DNA of 32,202 bases from Sulfuricella sp. (GTDB lineage Bacteria; Pseudomonadota; Gammaproteobacteria; Burkholderiales; Sulfuricellaceae). How positions within the stretch are numbered: the stretch's first letter is position 1; each line of letters begins with the position of its first letter. Location of the stretch: NCBI GenBank assembly GCA_018336195.1, contig JAGXQV010000086.1, positions 1 to 32,202 on the forward strand. Reading direction: 5' to 3'. Positions 1 to 7,170 of this stretch are shown here, piece after piece. The notes below the pieces were generated by a model. It ran no database searches and had not been told where the DNA came from. It saw only the letters and a list, made by a program, of their open reading frames with translations. The position numbers were made by a program, and so were the translations under genes.

Positions 1-218
1 CGGTGGGCATGGCTCCCGCCGTTCCGGCCGGAGCGATGCCGATCGGCGTGACGGCGGATGCCAGCGGCTTCATCACTGTCAGTGACGAAAATGGCGGCTT
101 GATTCCGGCTGGCTGCGCGACCAACGCGCTGGACGTGAACCGTGCGGTGCAATCGGCGACTGCCGGTGCGCTACGGGCGATTCAAGTGATCAACTCTGTT
201 GCCGGCGTGGAGGGCTAA
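1..218 (+). CDS. qmoA: QmoA-like flavoprotein, C-terminal fragment
   Basis: This is the last 72 or so codons of a gene that starts left of the window; the frame is open from the first base to a TAA at 216-218. The visible tail has the end pattern of HdrA/QmoA-type FAD proteins: a small-residue-rich stretch, then GLIPAGCATNALDVNRAVQ and an alanine-rich helix that normally closes the FAD domain. QmoA is a soluble flavin subunit of the quinone-interacting membrane-bound oxidoreductase complex. The identification rests mainly on the adjoining qmoB, whose ATG is 3 bases downstream of the stop and whose GGAGG ribosome site lies inside this gene. The FAD-binding N-terminus cannot be seen, so another HdrA paralogue is possible. 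Confidence 0.7.
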   Translation, partial: VGMAPAVPAGAMPIGVTADASGFITVSDENGGLIPAGCATNALDVNRAVQSATAGALRAIQVINSVAGVEG

Positions 219-221
219 CGA

Positions 222-2474
222 ATGGCGGACATGAAAATAGCTGCGTACTTGTGCAAGGGTTGCGGTTTGGGCGAACGCCTGAACATGCCGTCCCTGACCA
301 AAGTGGCGCAAAAGGAGGGCAAGGCTGCCCTGGTCAAGGAACACGATTACCTGTGCAACGCCGAAGGCGTGCAGATGATCAAGGACGACATCGCCAACGA
401 AGGCGTCACCCATGCGGTGATCGGCGCCTGTTCGCGTCGTGCCAAGACCGAGGCTTTCTCGTTCAGCGGCATCCACGTGGGCCGCGTCAACCTGCGCGAA
501 GGTGTGATCTGGATTCGCCCCGACAACGACGAATCCCAGGAAACCACCCAGGAAATGGCGGAAGACTATATCCGCATGGGCTGTGCCGAAGCCAAGCAAG
601 TCACCTTTGCCGCAGGCAACGCGGAGTGCGGCAGCAACAAGCGCATTCTGGTGGTGGGTGGCGGCGCTTCCGGCATGACCGCTGCGCTGGAAGCCGCCAA
701 GACCGGCTACGAAGTGGTGCTGGTCGAAAAAGCCGCCGAGTTGGGCGGCTGGGCTGCCAAGCTGCACAAGCGCATCCCCTTCAACGAGCCGTTCCAGGAT
801 CCGCAGCCCAACGGCATGGCCGAATTGGCCGCCGCGGTGCAAGGCAACAGCAAGATCAAGGTGTACACCAACGCCGTGACCGCCAAGACCAGCGGCGCTC
901 CCGGTCGTTTCAGCATCGAAATCAGCCAGAACGGCGCAACCGTAACCGAAGATGTCGGCTCGATCATTCAGGCCACCGGTTTCTCCACCTACGACATCGC
1001 CAAGCTCCCCGAACTGGGCGGCGGCAAGTCCCCCAACGTGGTGGACCAGGCCGGCCTGGAAGCGCTGATGAAGGCTGCCGACGGCGGCGCGATCAAGCGC
1101 CCCGGCGACGGCGGCGAAGTGAAGCGGGTGGTGTTCGTGCAGTGTGCCGGCCAGCGCGACGCCAGCGGCACTCACCTGCCCTACTGCTCGGGTTTCTGCT
1201 GCGCCACCAGCGTCAAGCAGGCCATGTACTTCAAGGATGCCAATCCGGATATCGACACCCTGGTGCTCTACTCCGACCTGCGTCTGCCCGGCAACAACGA
1301 AGACTTCTACCGCAACGCCCAGCGCAAGGGCGTGACCTTCGCCAAGGGCAAGGTTTCCAGCGTGGAAGCCAACGGCAGCCAGTGCAAGGTGAGTTTTCAG
1401 GATGTGATCCTCAACGACCAGACCAGCATCGACGATGCCGACCTGGTGGTTCTGGCCACCGGTCAGGTGCCCAATTCCGGCACCAACATCGACCATCTGC
1501 AACAGGCCGAAACCGACTTCATCTCCAGCGCCACGCCGGAGAATGAAGCCAAGATCAACGAACTGAAGGGCGTCTCGATCCTCAACCTGCAATATCGCCA
1601 GGGACCGGACATGCCGCAGTTGAAGTACGGTTTCACTGACTCGCACTTCATCTGTTTCCCTTACGAAACCCGCCGTACCGGCATTTACTCCGCCGGCCCG
1701 GTGCGCCGTCCGATGGACATGGCGCAGGCCATGGAAGACGCCACCGGCGCCACCATGAAAGCGATCCAGGCCGTGGAAAACGCCGCCATGGGCCGTGCCG
1801 CGCATCCCCGTTCCGGCGACCTGTCGTTCCCGTCGTTTCGCAAGGACGGTTGTACCCAGTGCAAACGCTGCACCGTGGAATGCCCGTTCGGCGCGATCAA
1901 CGAAGACGAACAGCGCTACCCGGTGTTCAACGAAAGCCGCTGCCGCCGTTGCGGTACCTGTATGGGTGCCTGCCCGGTGCGCGTGATTTCCTTCGAAAAC
2001 TACTCGGTGACCACCGTCGGCAACCAGATCAAGGCCGTCGAAGTTCCCGACGAATTCTCGGAAAAGCCGCGCATCCTGATCCTCGCCTGTGAAAACGACG
2101 CCTACCCGGCGCTCGACATGGCGGCGATGAACCGCATCGAGTACAGCCCCTTCGTGCGGATCATCCCGGTGCGTTGCCTGGGGTCGGTCAACACCATTTT
2201 CGTCACCGACGCGCTGAATGCCGGCTACGACGGCGTGATGATGATGGGTTGCAAACACGGCGACGATTACCAGTGCCACTTCGTCAAGGGTTCCGAGTTG
2301 GCGAACTACCGCATGAGCAAGGTGGACGACACCCTGAAGAGCATGAGCTTGGAAAAAGAGCGCGTGCAGACCTTCGAAGTGTCGATCACCGACATCGAGC
2401 GCGTGCCGCAACTGATCAATGACTACGCGGCCAAGATTCAGGAAATCGGCATGAGCCCCCTGAAGGGCTTCTAG
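222..2474 (+). CDS. qmoB: QmoB-like HdrA/MvhD flavo-iron-sulfur protein
   Basis: A 750-residue HdrA-type subunit expected to pass electrons between APS reductase and the quinone or other acceptors. Domains in order: an N-terminal cysteine-bearing HdrA domain (C11, C14, C45, C70); an FAD-binding Rossmann segment with VVGGGASGM near residue 145; a thioredoxin-reductase-like FAD domain that includes the cysteine-rich stretch around YCSGFCC; two 4Fe-4S motifs (CTQCKRCTVECP near residue 545 and CRRCGTCMGACP near 573); and an MvhD-like C-terminal domain from about residue 615, where GCKHGDDYQCH holds conserved cysteines. HdrA fused to MvhD is the hallmark of QmoB. The start is supported by GGAGG about 10 bases upstream and the 3-base gap from qmoA. 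The next gene starts 9 bases after the stop. Confidence 0.85.
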   Translation: MADMKIAAYLCKGCGLGERLNMPSLTKVAQKEGKAALVKEHDYLCNAEGVQMIKDDIANEGVTHAVIGACSRRAKTEAFSFSGIHVGRVNLREGVIWIRPDNDESQETTQEMAEDYIRMGCAEAKQVTFAAGNAECGSNKRILVVGGGASGMTAALEAAKTGYEVVLVEKAAELGGWAAKLHKRIPFNEPFQDPQPNGMAELAAAVQGNSKIKVYTNAVTAKTSGAPGRFSIEISQNGATVTEDVGSIIQATGFSTYDIAKLPELGGGKSPNVVDQAGLEALMKAADGGAIKRPGDGGEVKRVVFVQCAGQRDASGTHLPYCSGFCCATSVKQAMYFKDANPDIDTLVLYSDLRLPGNNEDFYRNAQRKGVTFAKGKVSSVEANGSQCKVSFQDVILNDQTSIDDADLVVLATGQVPNSGTNIDHLQQAETDFISSATPENEAKINELKGVSILNLQYRQGPDMPQLKYGFTDSHFICFPYETRRTGIYSAGPVRRPMDMAQAMEDATGATMKAIQAVENAAMGRAAHPRSGDLSFPSFRKDGCTQCKRCTVECPFGAINEDEQRYPVFNESRCRRCGTCMGACPVRVISFENYSVTTVGNQIKAVEVPDEFSEKPRILILACENDAYPALDMAAMNRIEYSPFVRIIPVRCLGSVNTIFVTDALNAGYDGVMMMGCKHGDDYQCHFVKGSELANYRMSKVDDTLKSMSLEKERVQTFEVSITDIERVPQLINDYAAKIQEIGMSPLKGF

Positions 2475-2483
2475 GAGACGAGA

Positions 2484-3086
2484 ATGAGCGATAAATACCG
2501 CAATAATTTCCTCAAGGAAGTCGAGGACAAGGTCGAGGAAGGCCACTGGGTCAAGATGTGTATGCAGTGCGGCGTGTGCGCCGGCTCCTGCCCGTTCGGC
2601 CCGCACTGGGCGCATCCCCCGCAGGAAATTTTCATGATGATCCGCGCCGGCAAGCGCGAGGAAGTTTTGAATTCCGACTCGATGTGGATGTGTACCTCGT
2701 GTTACCAGTGTATCGTGCGTTGCCCGCGCAAGCTGCCGATCACCCACATCATGCACGGTCTGGCCACCTACTCGTCGCGCCTCGGCCTGGTGCCCAAGTC
2801 TCAGCCGACCCAGGCTTTCGGCCAGTTGTTCTGGAACAACCTGGTCAACGTCGGTCGTGTCAACGAACTGAAACTGTCCCTGGGGCTGTACTTCAAGGAC
2901 GGCTTCGGTCAAGGCGTCAAGAACGCGATGGCGATGCAGAGCGTGGGCTTGGGTCTGATGAAGGCCAAACGCCTCAACCCGATGGAATTTTTCGGCGGCC
3001 ACGGCGTTTCCGACAAGAGCGGCTTCCATGCCATGCTGAAGAAAGCGCAGGAAATCGAAGACCAGCGCAAGAACTTGGCTAACTAA
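2484..3086 (+). CDS. hdrC: HdrC-like 4Fe-4S ferredoxin subunit
   Basis: A 200-residue soluble protein with two complete CxxCxxCxxxCP motifs, C26/C29/C32/C36 and C70/C73/C76/C80, so it should hold two 4Fe-4S clusters. The rest matches the helical C-terminal part of HdrC. No hydrophobic membrane segments are visible. In classical Qmo complexes the third subunit, QmoC, fuses this HdrC module to a haem-b membrane domain; that domain is absent here. The gene follows qmoB by 9 bases with a GGAGA ribosome site and precedes the hdrB-like gene by 22 bases, so all four genes are probably one operon. It probably relays electrons between QmoAB and the HdrB-like protein. Confidence 0.83.
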   Translation: MSDKYRNNFLKEVEDKVEEGHWVKMCMQCGVCAGSCPFGPHWAHPPQEIFMMIRAGKREEVLNSDSMWMCTSCYQCIVRCPRKLPITHIMHGLATYSSRLGLVPKSQPTQAFGQLFWNNLVNVGRVNELKLSLGLYFKDGFGQGVKNAMAMQSVGLGLMKAKRLNPMEFFGGHGVSDKSGFHAMLKKAQEIEDQRKNLAN

Positions 3087-3108
3087 GAGCGGGCCTAAGG
3101 AGAGACAC

Positions 3109-3999
3109 ATGGCTAAACAGTATTCGTTTTACCCCGGCTGTTCTTCGCAGAAGGGCGCATCTTCGTCCAACTACCTGACCTCGACCAACTCGATGTGCAA
3201 GTACCTCGACATCCAGTTGAACGAGATCCCCGACTGGAACTGTTGCGGTGCCTCCATCGGCTACGCCGGTGGCGGCGAGTTGCCGCGCTTGGCCCTGTCG
3301 GCACGCAATATCGCCCTCTCGGAAAAGCACAACGCCGGTCAGGACGTGGTTGCCACTTGCGCTGCCTGCTGGCTCGCCACCCGCGAAGCCAAGGAGCGCC
3401 TCGACCACAGCGAGCAGATGAAAGCCGACGCCAACACCGCGCTCAAGGAAGCCGGCTTGGTCTATGAAGGCAAGCAGAAAGCCCGCCACATGGTCGAAGT
3501 GCTGATCGAAGACATCGGTTTCGAAGCCCTCGGCAAAGGCGTCAAGAAGCCCCTCAAGGGCCTCAAGTTCGCCGGCTACGTGGGTTGCCAGACCAACCGT
3601 CCGTTCGGCGTGGCCGGCGAATCCTTCGAAGCCCCCATGTACCTCGACCGCATGATCGAGACGCTGGGTGCCGAAGCGGTGGCCTACGACCAGAAAGTGA
3701 CTTGCTGCGGCGGCGCGCTGGCCTTTTCCGAGCCGGAAAAGAGCCAGAAGCAGATCAAGGACATCATCGAATCCGCCTACGACCACGGCGCCGACATGAT
3801 CGTCACGCCCTGCCCGCTGTGCCAGGCCAACGTGGAAATTTACCAGGGTGAAGTGAACAAGCGCTACGGCACCAAGTTCAACATCCCGGTAACGTATTAC
3901 TCGCAGCTCATCACCGTCGCCTATGGCGGCAGTGCAGCCGAAGCGGCGCTGGACGGGCAACTGATCCGCGCCACCAAGCTGGAAGAAATAGCCAAGTAG
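3109..3999 (+). CDS. hdrB: HdrB-like CCG-domain protein
   Basis: A 296-residue homologue of heterodisulfide reductase subunit B, with two full cysteine-rich CCG domains: C11, C45-C46, C84, C87 and C160, C199-C200, C235, C238. In HdrB these hold the unusual noncubane 4Fe-4S clusters that reduce disulfides; all eight to ten ligands appear present, so catalytic clusters are plausible. The start has AAGGAGA eight bases upstream. In this setting the protein, with the HdrC-like partner, replaces the membrane QmoC subunit, as known for some Gram-positive sulfate reducers. The physiological substrate in a sulfur oxidiser (a thiol/disulfide, a DsrC-type partner or another carrier) cannot be read from sequence. 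The stop codon overlaps the start of a REP-like hairpin. Confidence 0.83.
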   Translation: MAKQYSFYPGCSSQKGASSSNYLTSTNSMCKYLDIQLNEIPDWNCCGASIGYAGGGELPRLALSARNIALSEKHNAGQDVVATCAACWLATREAKERLDHSEQMKADANTALKEAGLVYEGKQKARHMVEVLIEDIGFEALGKGVKKPLKGLKFAGYVGCQTNRPFGVAGESFEAPMYLDRMIETLGAEAVAYDQKVTCCGGALAFSEPEKSQKQIKDIIESAYDHGADMIVTPCPLCQANVEIYQGEVNKRYGTKFNIPVTYYSQLITVAYGGSAAEAALDGQLIRATKLEEIAK

Positions 4000-4017
4000 G
4001 AGCGGCTTTAGCCGCGA
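3999..4017. repeat. REP-like palindrome, copy 1
   Basis: GGAGCGGCTTTAGCCGCGA forms a 6-bp GCGGCT/AGCCGC hairpin with a TT loop. It begins at the last base of the hdrB stop codon. The same element, with compensatory changes in the stem, occurs as an inverted pair at 12586-12635. Confidence 0.7.
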
Positions 4018-4024
4018 AAACACA

Positions 4025-4050
4025 GGGGCGCCAACTGGCGCCCCTTGTCA
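4025..4050 (+). terminator. Candidate terminator after hdrB
   Basis: Perfect 8-bp stem GGGGCGCC (4025-4032) and GGCGCCCC (4037-4044) with an AACT loop, followed by the weakly T-rich TTGTCATTT. It would end the qmo/hdr transcript, or attenuate readthrough into the small gene that starts at 4070. Confidence 0.6.
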
Positions 4051-4069
4051 TTTCAGGAGAAAACGCAAA

Positions 4070-4387
4070 ATGATGATCAAGAAACCCAAAACCGTCGACG
4101 AATACATCGACCTGGTGCACCAAGCCGTCTACGAAATCGACGAACTGCGTGCCATGGTGGAAGACGACGACAACATGAAAGGCACTATCCTGCCCTGGGT
4201 CGACGCCATGGACAAGGAACTGCGCGACATGTTTACCAGCATGACCAGTGGCACCTACCAGTTCGACCCCAACGGCCCCAACCTACCCTTCATGGAGATC
4301 GTCAAACGTTTCGGCCCCAGCATCCCCTTCAAGCCGTTGCTGAACATCATCAACGACACCCACCGCCTGGGGCTGGATATCGACTGA
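4070..4387 (+). CDS. Small acidic protein of unknown function
   Basis: A 105-residue protein that I do not recognise. It has no cysteines, signal peptide or membrane segment; the N-terminal half is rich in acidic residues (EDDDN near residue 33) and looks helical, and the C-terminal half contains an FGPSIPFKPLLNII segment. A good ribosome site (CAGGAGA) lies just upstream; the second codon is also ATG, so either methionine could start. It sits 70 bases after the HdrB-like gene, in the same direction but beyond a candidate terminator, so a link to the sulfur-oxidation complex is suggested by position only. Codon use and composition resemble its neighbours, which supports a real gene. Confidence 0.65.
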   Translation: MMIKKPKTVDEYIDLVHQAVYEIDELRAMVEDDDNMKGTILPWVDAMDKELRDMFTSMTSGTYQFDPNGPNLPFMEIVKRFGPSIPFKPLLNIINDTHRLGLDID

Positions 4388-4436
4388 AGTTCTCCGAGCC
4401 AGCCCGGTGAACATTCATTCATTTGCCATAAATCTT

Positions 4437-4475
4437 TTCCATAATCGGCTTTCTTCAATGGGCGCGATTATGGAA
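4437..4475. promoter_or_regulatory. Perfect inverted repeat in bacteriohemerythrin leader
   Basis: Arms TTCCATAATCG (4437-4447) and CGATTATGGAA (4465-4475) are exact reverse complements, separated by 17 bases. The right arm ends just before the ribosome site ATGGAGA and 10 bases before the ATG at 4486. It could be a repressor site or an mRNA hairpin limiting access to the ribosome site; the sequence alone does not say which. Confidence 0.55.
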
Positions 4476-4485
4476 TGGAGAATAC

Positions 4486-4917
4486 ATGAGCAAATTCGTG
4501 GTCTGGCACGCCGATTTCAGCGTCGGCAACGTTTCACTGGACGAGCAGCACAAGGGGCTTTTCGAGTTGGTGAACGAAGTATGGAATAGCCGCAAAGATT
4601 GCGACAAGAAGAAACGACAGCTATTCAAAAAAGTCCTCGATGCGCGGCGAAAACACTGCGAAGACGAAGAACGCATCTTGGCCCGCAACGGCTATCCCGG
4701 CCTAGAGGAACACCGCCACGAACATCGCAAACTCGTCAAACAAATCCAGAAAGTACTGGATTCCTGTGATCATGACGCCAAAAAATCGTGGTACGACATG
4801 ATGACGTTCCTAATGCACGAACTGTTGTCGCGCCACCTGGTCGGAGCCGACATGGCATGCCGAGACTACCTGCGTAGCCTACCACCGGCGGCGCACGCCA
4901 TCGTCAAGGTACCGTAG
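4486..4917 (+). CDS. Bacteriohemerythrin
   Basis: A 143-residue single-domain hemerythrin, the usual length for bacterial forms. All seven iron ligands of the diiron O2 site are present with canonical spacing: H22 (in DEQHKGLF), H57 and E61 (HxxxE), H76 and H80 (HxxxH), H117 and D122 (HxxxxD). The N-terminal W-H-A-D-F-S-VG signature also fits. Such proteins bind O2 (sometimes NO) reversibly in the cytoplasm and serve as carriers, stores or sensors, commonly in microaerophiles. Start: GGAG six bases ahead of the ATG. The gene precedes two sensory proteins, so a role in O2 signalling is possible, but the 143-bp gap to the kinase gives no proof of an operon. Confidence 0.93.
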   Translation: MSKFVVWHADFSVGNVSLDEQHKGLFELVNEVWNSRKDCDKKKRQLFKKVLDARRKHCEDEERILARNGYPGLEEHRHEHRKLVKQIQKVLDSCDHDAKKSWYDMMTFLMHELLSRHLVGADMACRDYLRSLPPAAHAIVKVP

Positions 4918-5060
4918 GTTGAATGATACCCGATAGGTAATCTTCCGTATTGACTCGCCCGACCGGGTGTTCTAACGTCGCTCAATTAGAAAAAAAGGCC
5001 GCATGGCCACAGAAATTGACGCGCGACGCCACGCCCATCATCGCGTTGAAAGGTGATCAC

Positions 5061-7118
5061 ATGAATCAATGCGGGGATCGGGAATATTCTCAGAAGCTGA
5101 AACTCAGCCAGCGAGAACGCGCGGAAGCGCGCCTGGCCGAATTACCACCGGCGGGCGAGATAGATCAACGCCCGGCAGAGGAGATCCTGCAGGATCTCCG
5201 GGTGCACCAGATCGAACTGGAGATGCAAAACGACCAACTGCGGCGCGCCCAGCTTGCCCTGGAGGAGTCTCGGGACCGTTACCTGGATCTTTACGAATTC
5301 GCCCCCGTCGGCTACCTCACCCTCACCCCGACCGGCCTGGTCACCAATGCCAACCTCAGCGGCGCCGCGCTTCTCGGCGTCGAACGCCTCAAGCTGTTGC
5401 AGCATCGCTTCGCCCCCTACGTTACCCCGCTTGATCGGGACCGCTGGCACACCCTGCTATTGAGCGTGGCCACGCACCACAATCGGCAACACGCCGACAT
5501 GAATATCCAGCGTCCCGATGGAAGCGTCATCCACGCCAGTCTCGACTGCCTGTGCCTTACCAACGGCGACCAGGCGCCCACGGTGCGCGTGGCGATCACC
5601 GACATCACCGAACGCAAGGAAGCCGAGCAGGCGATCCGCGCCAGCCAGGAGCAACTGCGCCTGTTCATCGAACAGGCGCCACTCAGCATCGCCATGCTCA
5701 ACCCGGACATGAACTACCTCGCCACCAGCCGCCGCTGGATCGACGAATTCGGGCGGGGACAAACCGATCTGGTCGGACGCAATTATTACGACGTGCACCC
5801 GGATCTTTCCGCGGAATGGCAACAAATTCATCGGCGCGCCCTGGCCGGCGAAGCCTGCAACAACGACGAGGATAAATGGGTGCGGGCCGACGGCAGCGAA
5901 CATTGGCTGCGCTGGGCAGTCCATCCCTGGACGACGGCGACTGGCAAGGTGGGCGGCATCGTCATCTCCGCCGAGGACATCACCGAGCGCAAGCGGTCCG
6001 AACTGGCTCTGCGCGATACCGCTCGGCGCAAGGACGAGTTTCTCGCGATGCTGGCCCACGAACTGCGCAATCCCCTCGCACCGATCCGCAATGCCGCCCA
6101 CATCATCGGCCGACTGGGTCTGGACGAGCCTAAAATCAAGTGGGCACAGGAAGTGATCGAAACTCAGGTCAGCCATCTCGCCCACATGGTTGACGATTTG
6201 CTGGACATCTCCCGCATCGTGTGCGGCAAGATCGCCCTCAAGCGCGAAGCGGTCGAACTCGGCCCCCTGATTGACCAGGTGATCGCATCCGCCCGCCTGT
6301 TGGCCGAAGACAAGGAGCTACGCCTCACCGCCCGCTTGCCCAACCAAGCCGTGTGGCTGGAAGGCGCCCCGGTACGCCTTGCCCAAGTTCTCCTCAACCT
6401 GCTCGACAATGCCGTCAAATACACCCCTCCCGGCGGACAAATCGACTTCGACGCCCACCTCGCCGGCGAGGAAATTGAAATCGTCATCCACGACAATGGC
6501 AGCGGCATCCACCCCGCCCTGCTGCCCCATGTATTCGACCTTTTCCAACAAGACGAGCGTAGTCCGGATCGTTCCCAAGGCGGCTTGGGTATCGGCCTCA
6601 CCCTGGTCCAACGCCTGGTGGAAATGCACGGCGGACGGGTGGCGGCTCACAGTCCCGGCCAGGACCAGGGCGCCACCTTCACCGTTTGGCTACCGCTCGG
6701 CGTCGCCACTCCGGAACCGGTGGAACACCCCGGGCAGAGCAGCAATGAAGCCCCGCCGGGCATCCGCGTGCTGGTGGTCGACGACGACCACGCCGTGGCC
6801 GACAGCACTGCGGTGTTGCTGGACATGGAAGGTTACCGGGCACACATCGCCCATAGCGGCGAGGAAGCCCTGAAATTAGTTAATGAATTCCATCCCCAGG
6901 TGATACTGCTGGACATCGGCCTGAAGGGCATGGACGGTTTCGAAGCCGCCCAACGCCTGCGGGAACTGCCGGAGGGAAAGCATCTTCGCCTGATCGCGGT
7001 GACCGGCTACGGTGACGCCGAGACCAAGGAGCGCGCCCTGGAATGCGGCTGCGACCGCTTTCTGGTCAAGCCGATGGTGTGGAGCGCGCTTGAAGCGCTG
7101 TTGCGGGAAGCGGTCTAG
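5061..7118 (+). CDS. Hybrid sensor histidine kinase (PAS-PAS-HisKA-HATPase-REC)
   Basis: A 685-residue soluble hybrid kinase with no membrane segments. Order: an N-terminal helix; PAS 1 (about residues 70-190); PAS 2 (about 198-315, ending in the usual DITERK linker); HisKA with phospho-accepting histidine in MLAHELRNPL near residue 333; HATPase with N box LLDNAVKYTPP, DNGSGI and GGLGIGL; and a C-terminal receiver with VVDDD, phospho-acceptor aspartate in LLDIGLKGMDG near residue 617 and the FLVKPM lysine. All catalytic residues are present. I chose the ATG at 5061 because AAAGGTGA lies just upstream and the sequence resembles the family from there; the frame stays open to an earlier ATG at 4950. 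It lies 52 bp ahead of the CheB/CheR gene. The signal is unknown; cytosolic PAS domains often sense redox state or oxygen. Confidence 0.88.
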   Translation: MNQCGDREYSQKLKLSQRERAEARLAELPPAGEIDQRPAEEILQDLRVHQIELEMQNDQLRRAQLALEESRDRYLDLYEFAPVGYLTLTPTGLVTNANLSGAALLGVERLKLLQHRFAPYVTPLDRDRWHTLLLSVATHHNRQHADMNIQRPDGSVIHASLDCLCLTNGDQAPTVRVAITDITERKEAEQAIRASQEQLRLFIEQAPLSIAMLNPDMNYLATSRRWIDEFGRGQTDLVGRNYYDVHPDLSAEWQQIHRRALAGEACNNDEDKWVRADGSEHWLRWAVHPWTTATGKVGGIVISAEDITERKRSELALRDTARRKDEFLAMLAHELRNPLAPIRNAAHIIGRLGLDEPKIKWAQEVIETQVSHLAHMVDDLLDISRIVCGKIALKREAVELGPLIDQVIASARLLAEDKELRLTARLPNQAVWLEGAPVRLAQVLLNLLDNAVKYTPPGGQIDFDAHLAGEEIEIVIHDNGSGIHPALLPHVFDLFQQDERSPDRSQGGLGIGLTLVQRLVEMHGGRVAAHSPGQDQGATFTVWLPLGVATPEPVEHPGQSSNEAPPGIRVLVVDDDHAVADSTAVLLDMEGYRAHIAHSGEEALKLVNEFHPQVILLDIGLKGMDGFEAAQRLRELPEGKHLRLIAVTGYGDAETKERALECGCDRFLVKPMVWSALEALLREAV

Positions 7119-7170
7119 GAGTAAGATTCCGCGGGTTCGTCCGGCATCGCACGCCAATCTGGAACCCCTC

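Noticed and set aside
171..3110. A 979-codon open frame on the minus strand across qmoB and hdrC
   Set aside because: It mirrors the codon pattern of the plus-strand Fe-S genes, which have full motifs; the antisense product is His/Val/Ala-rich with no domain. A GC-bias artefact.
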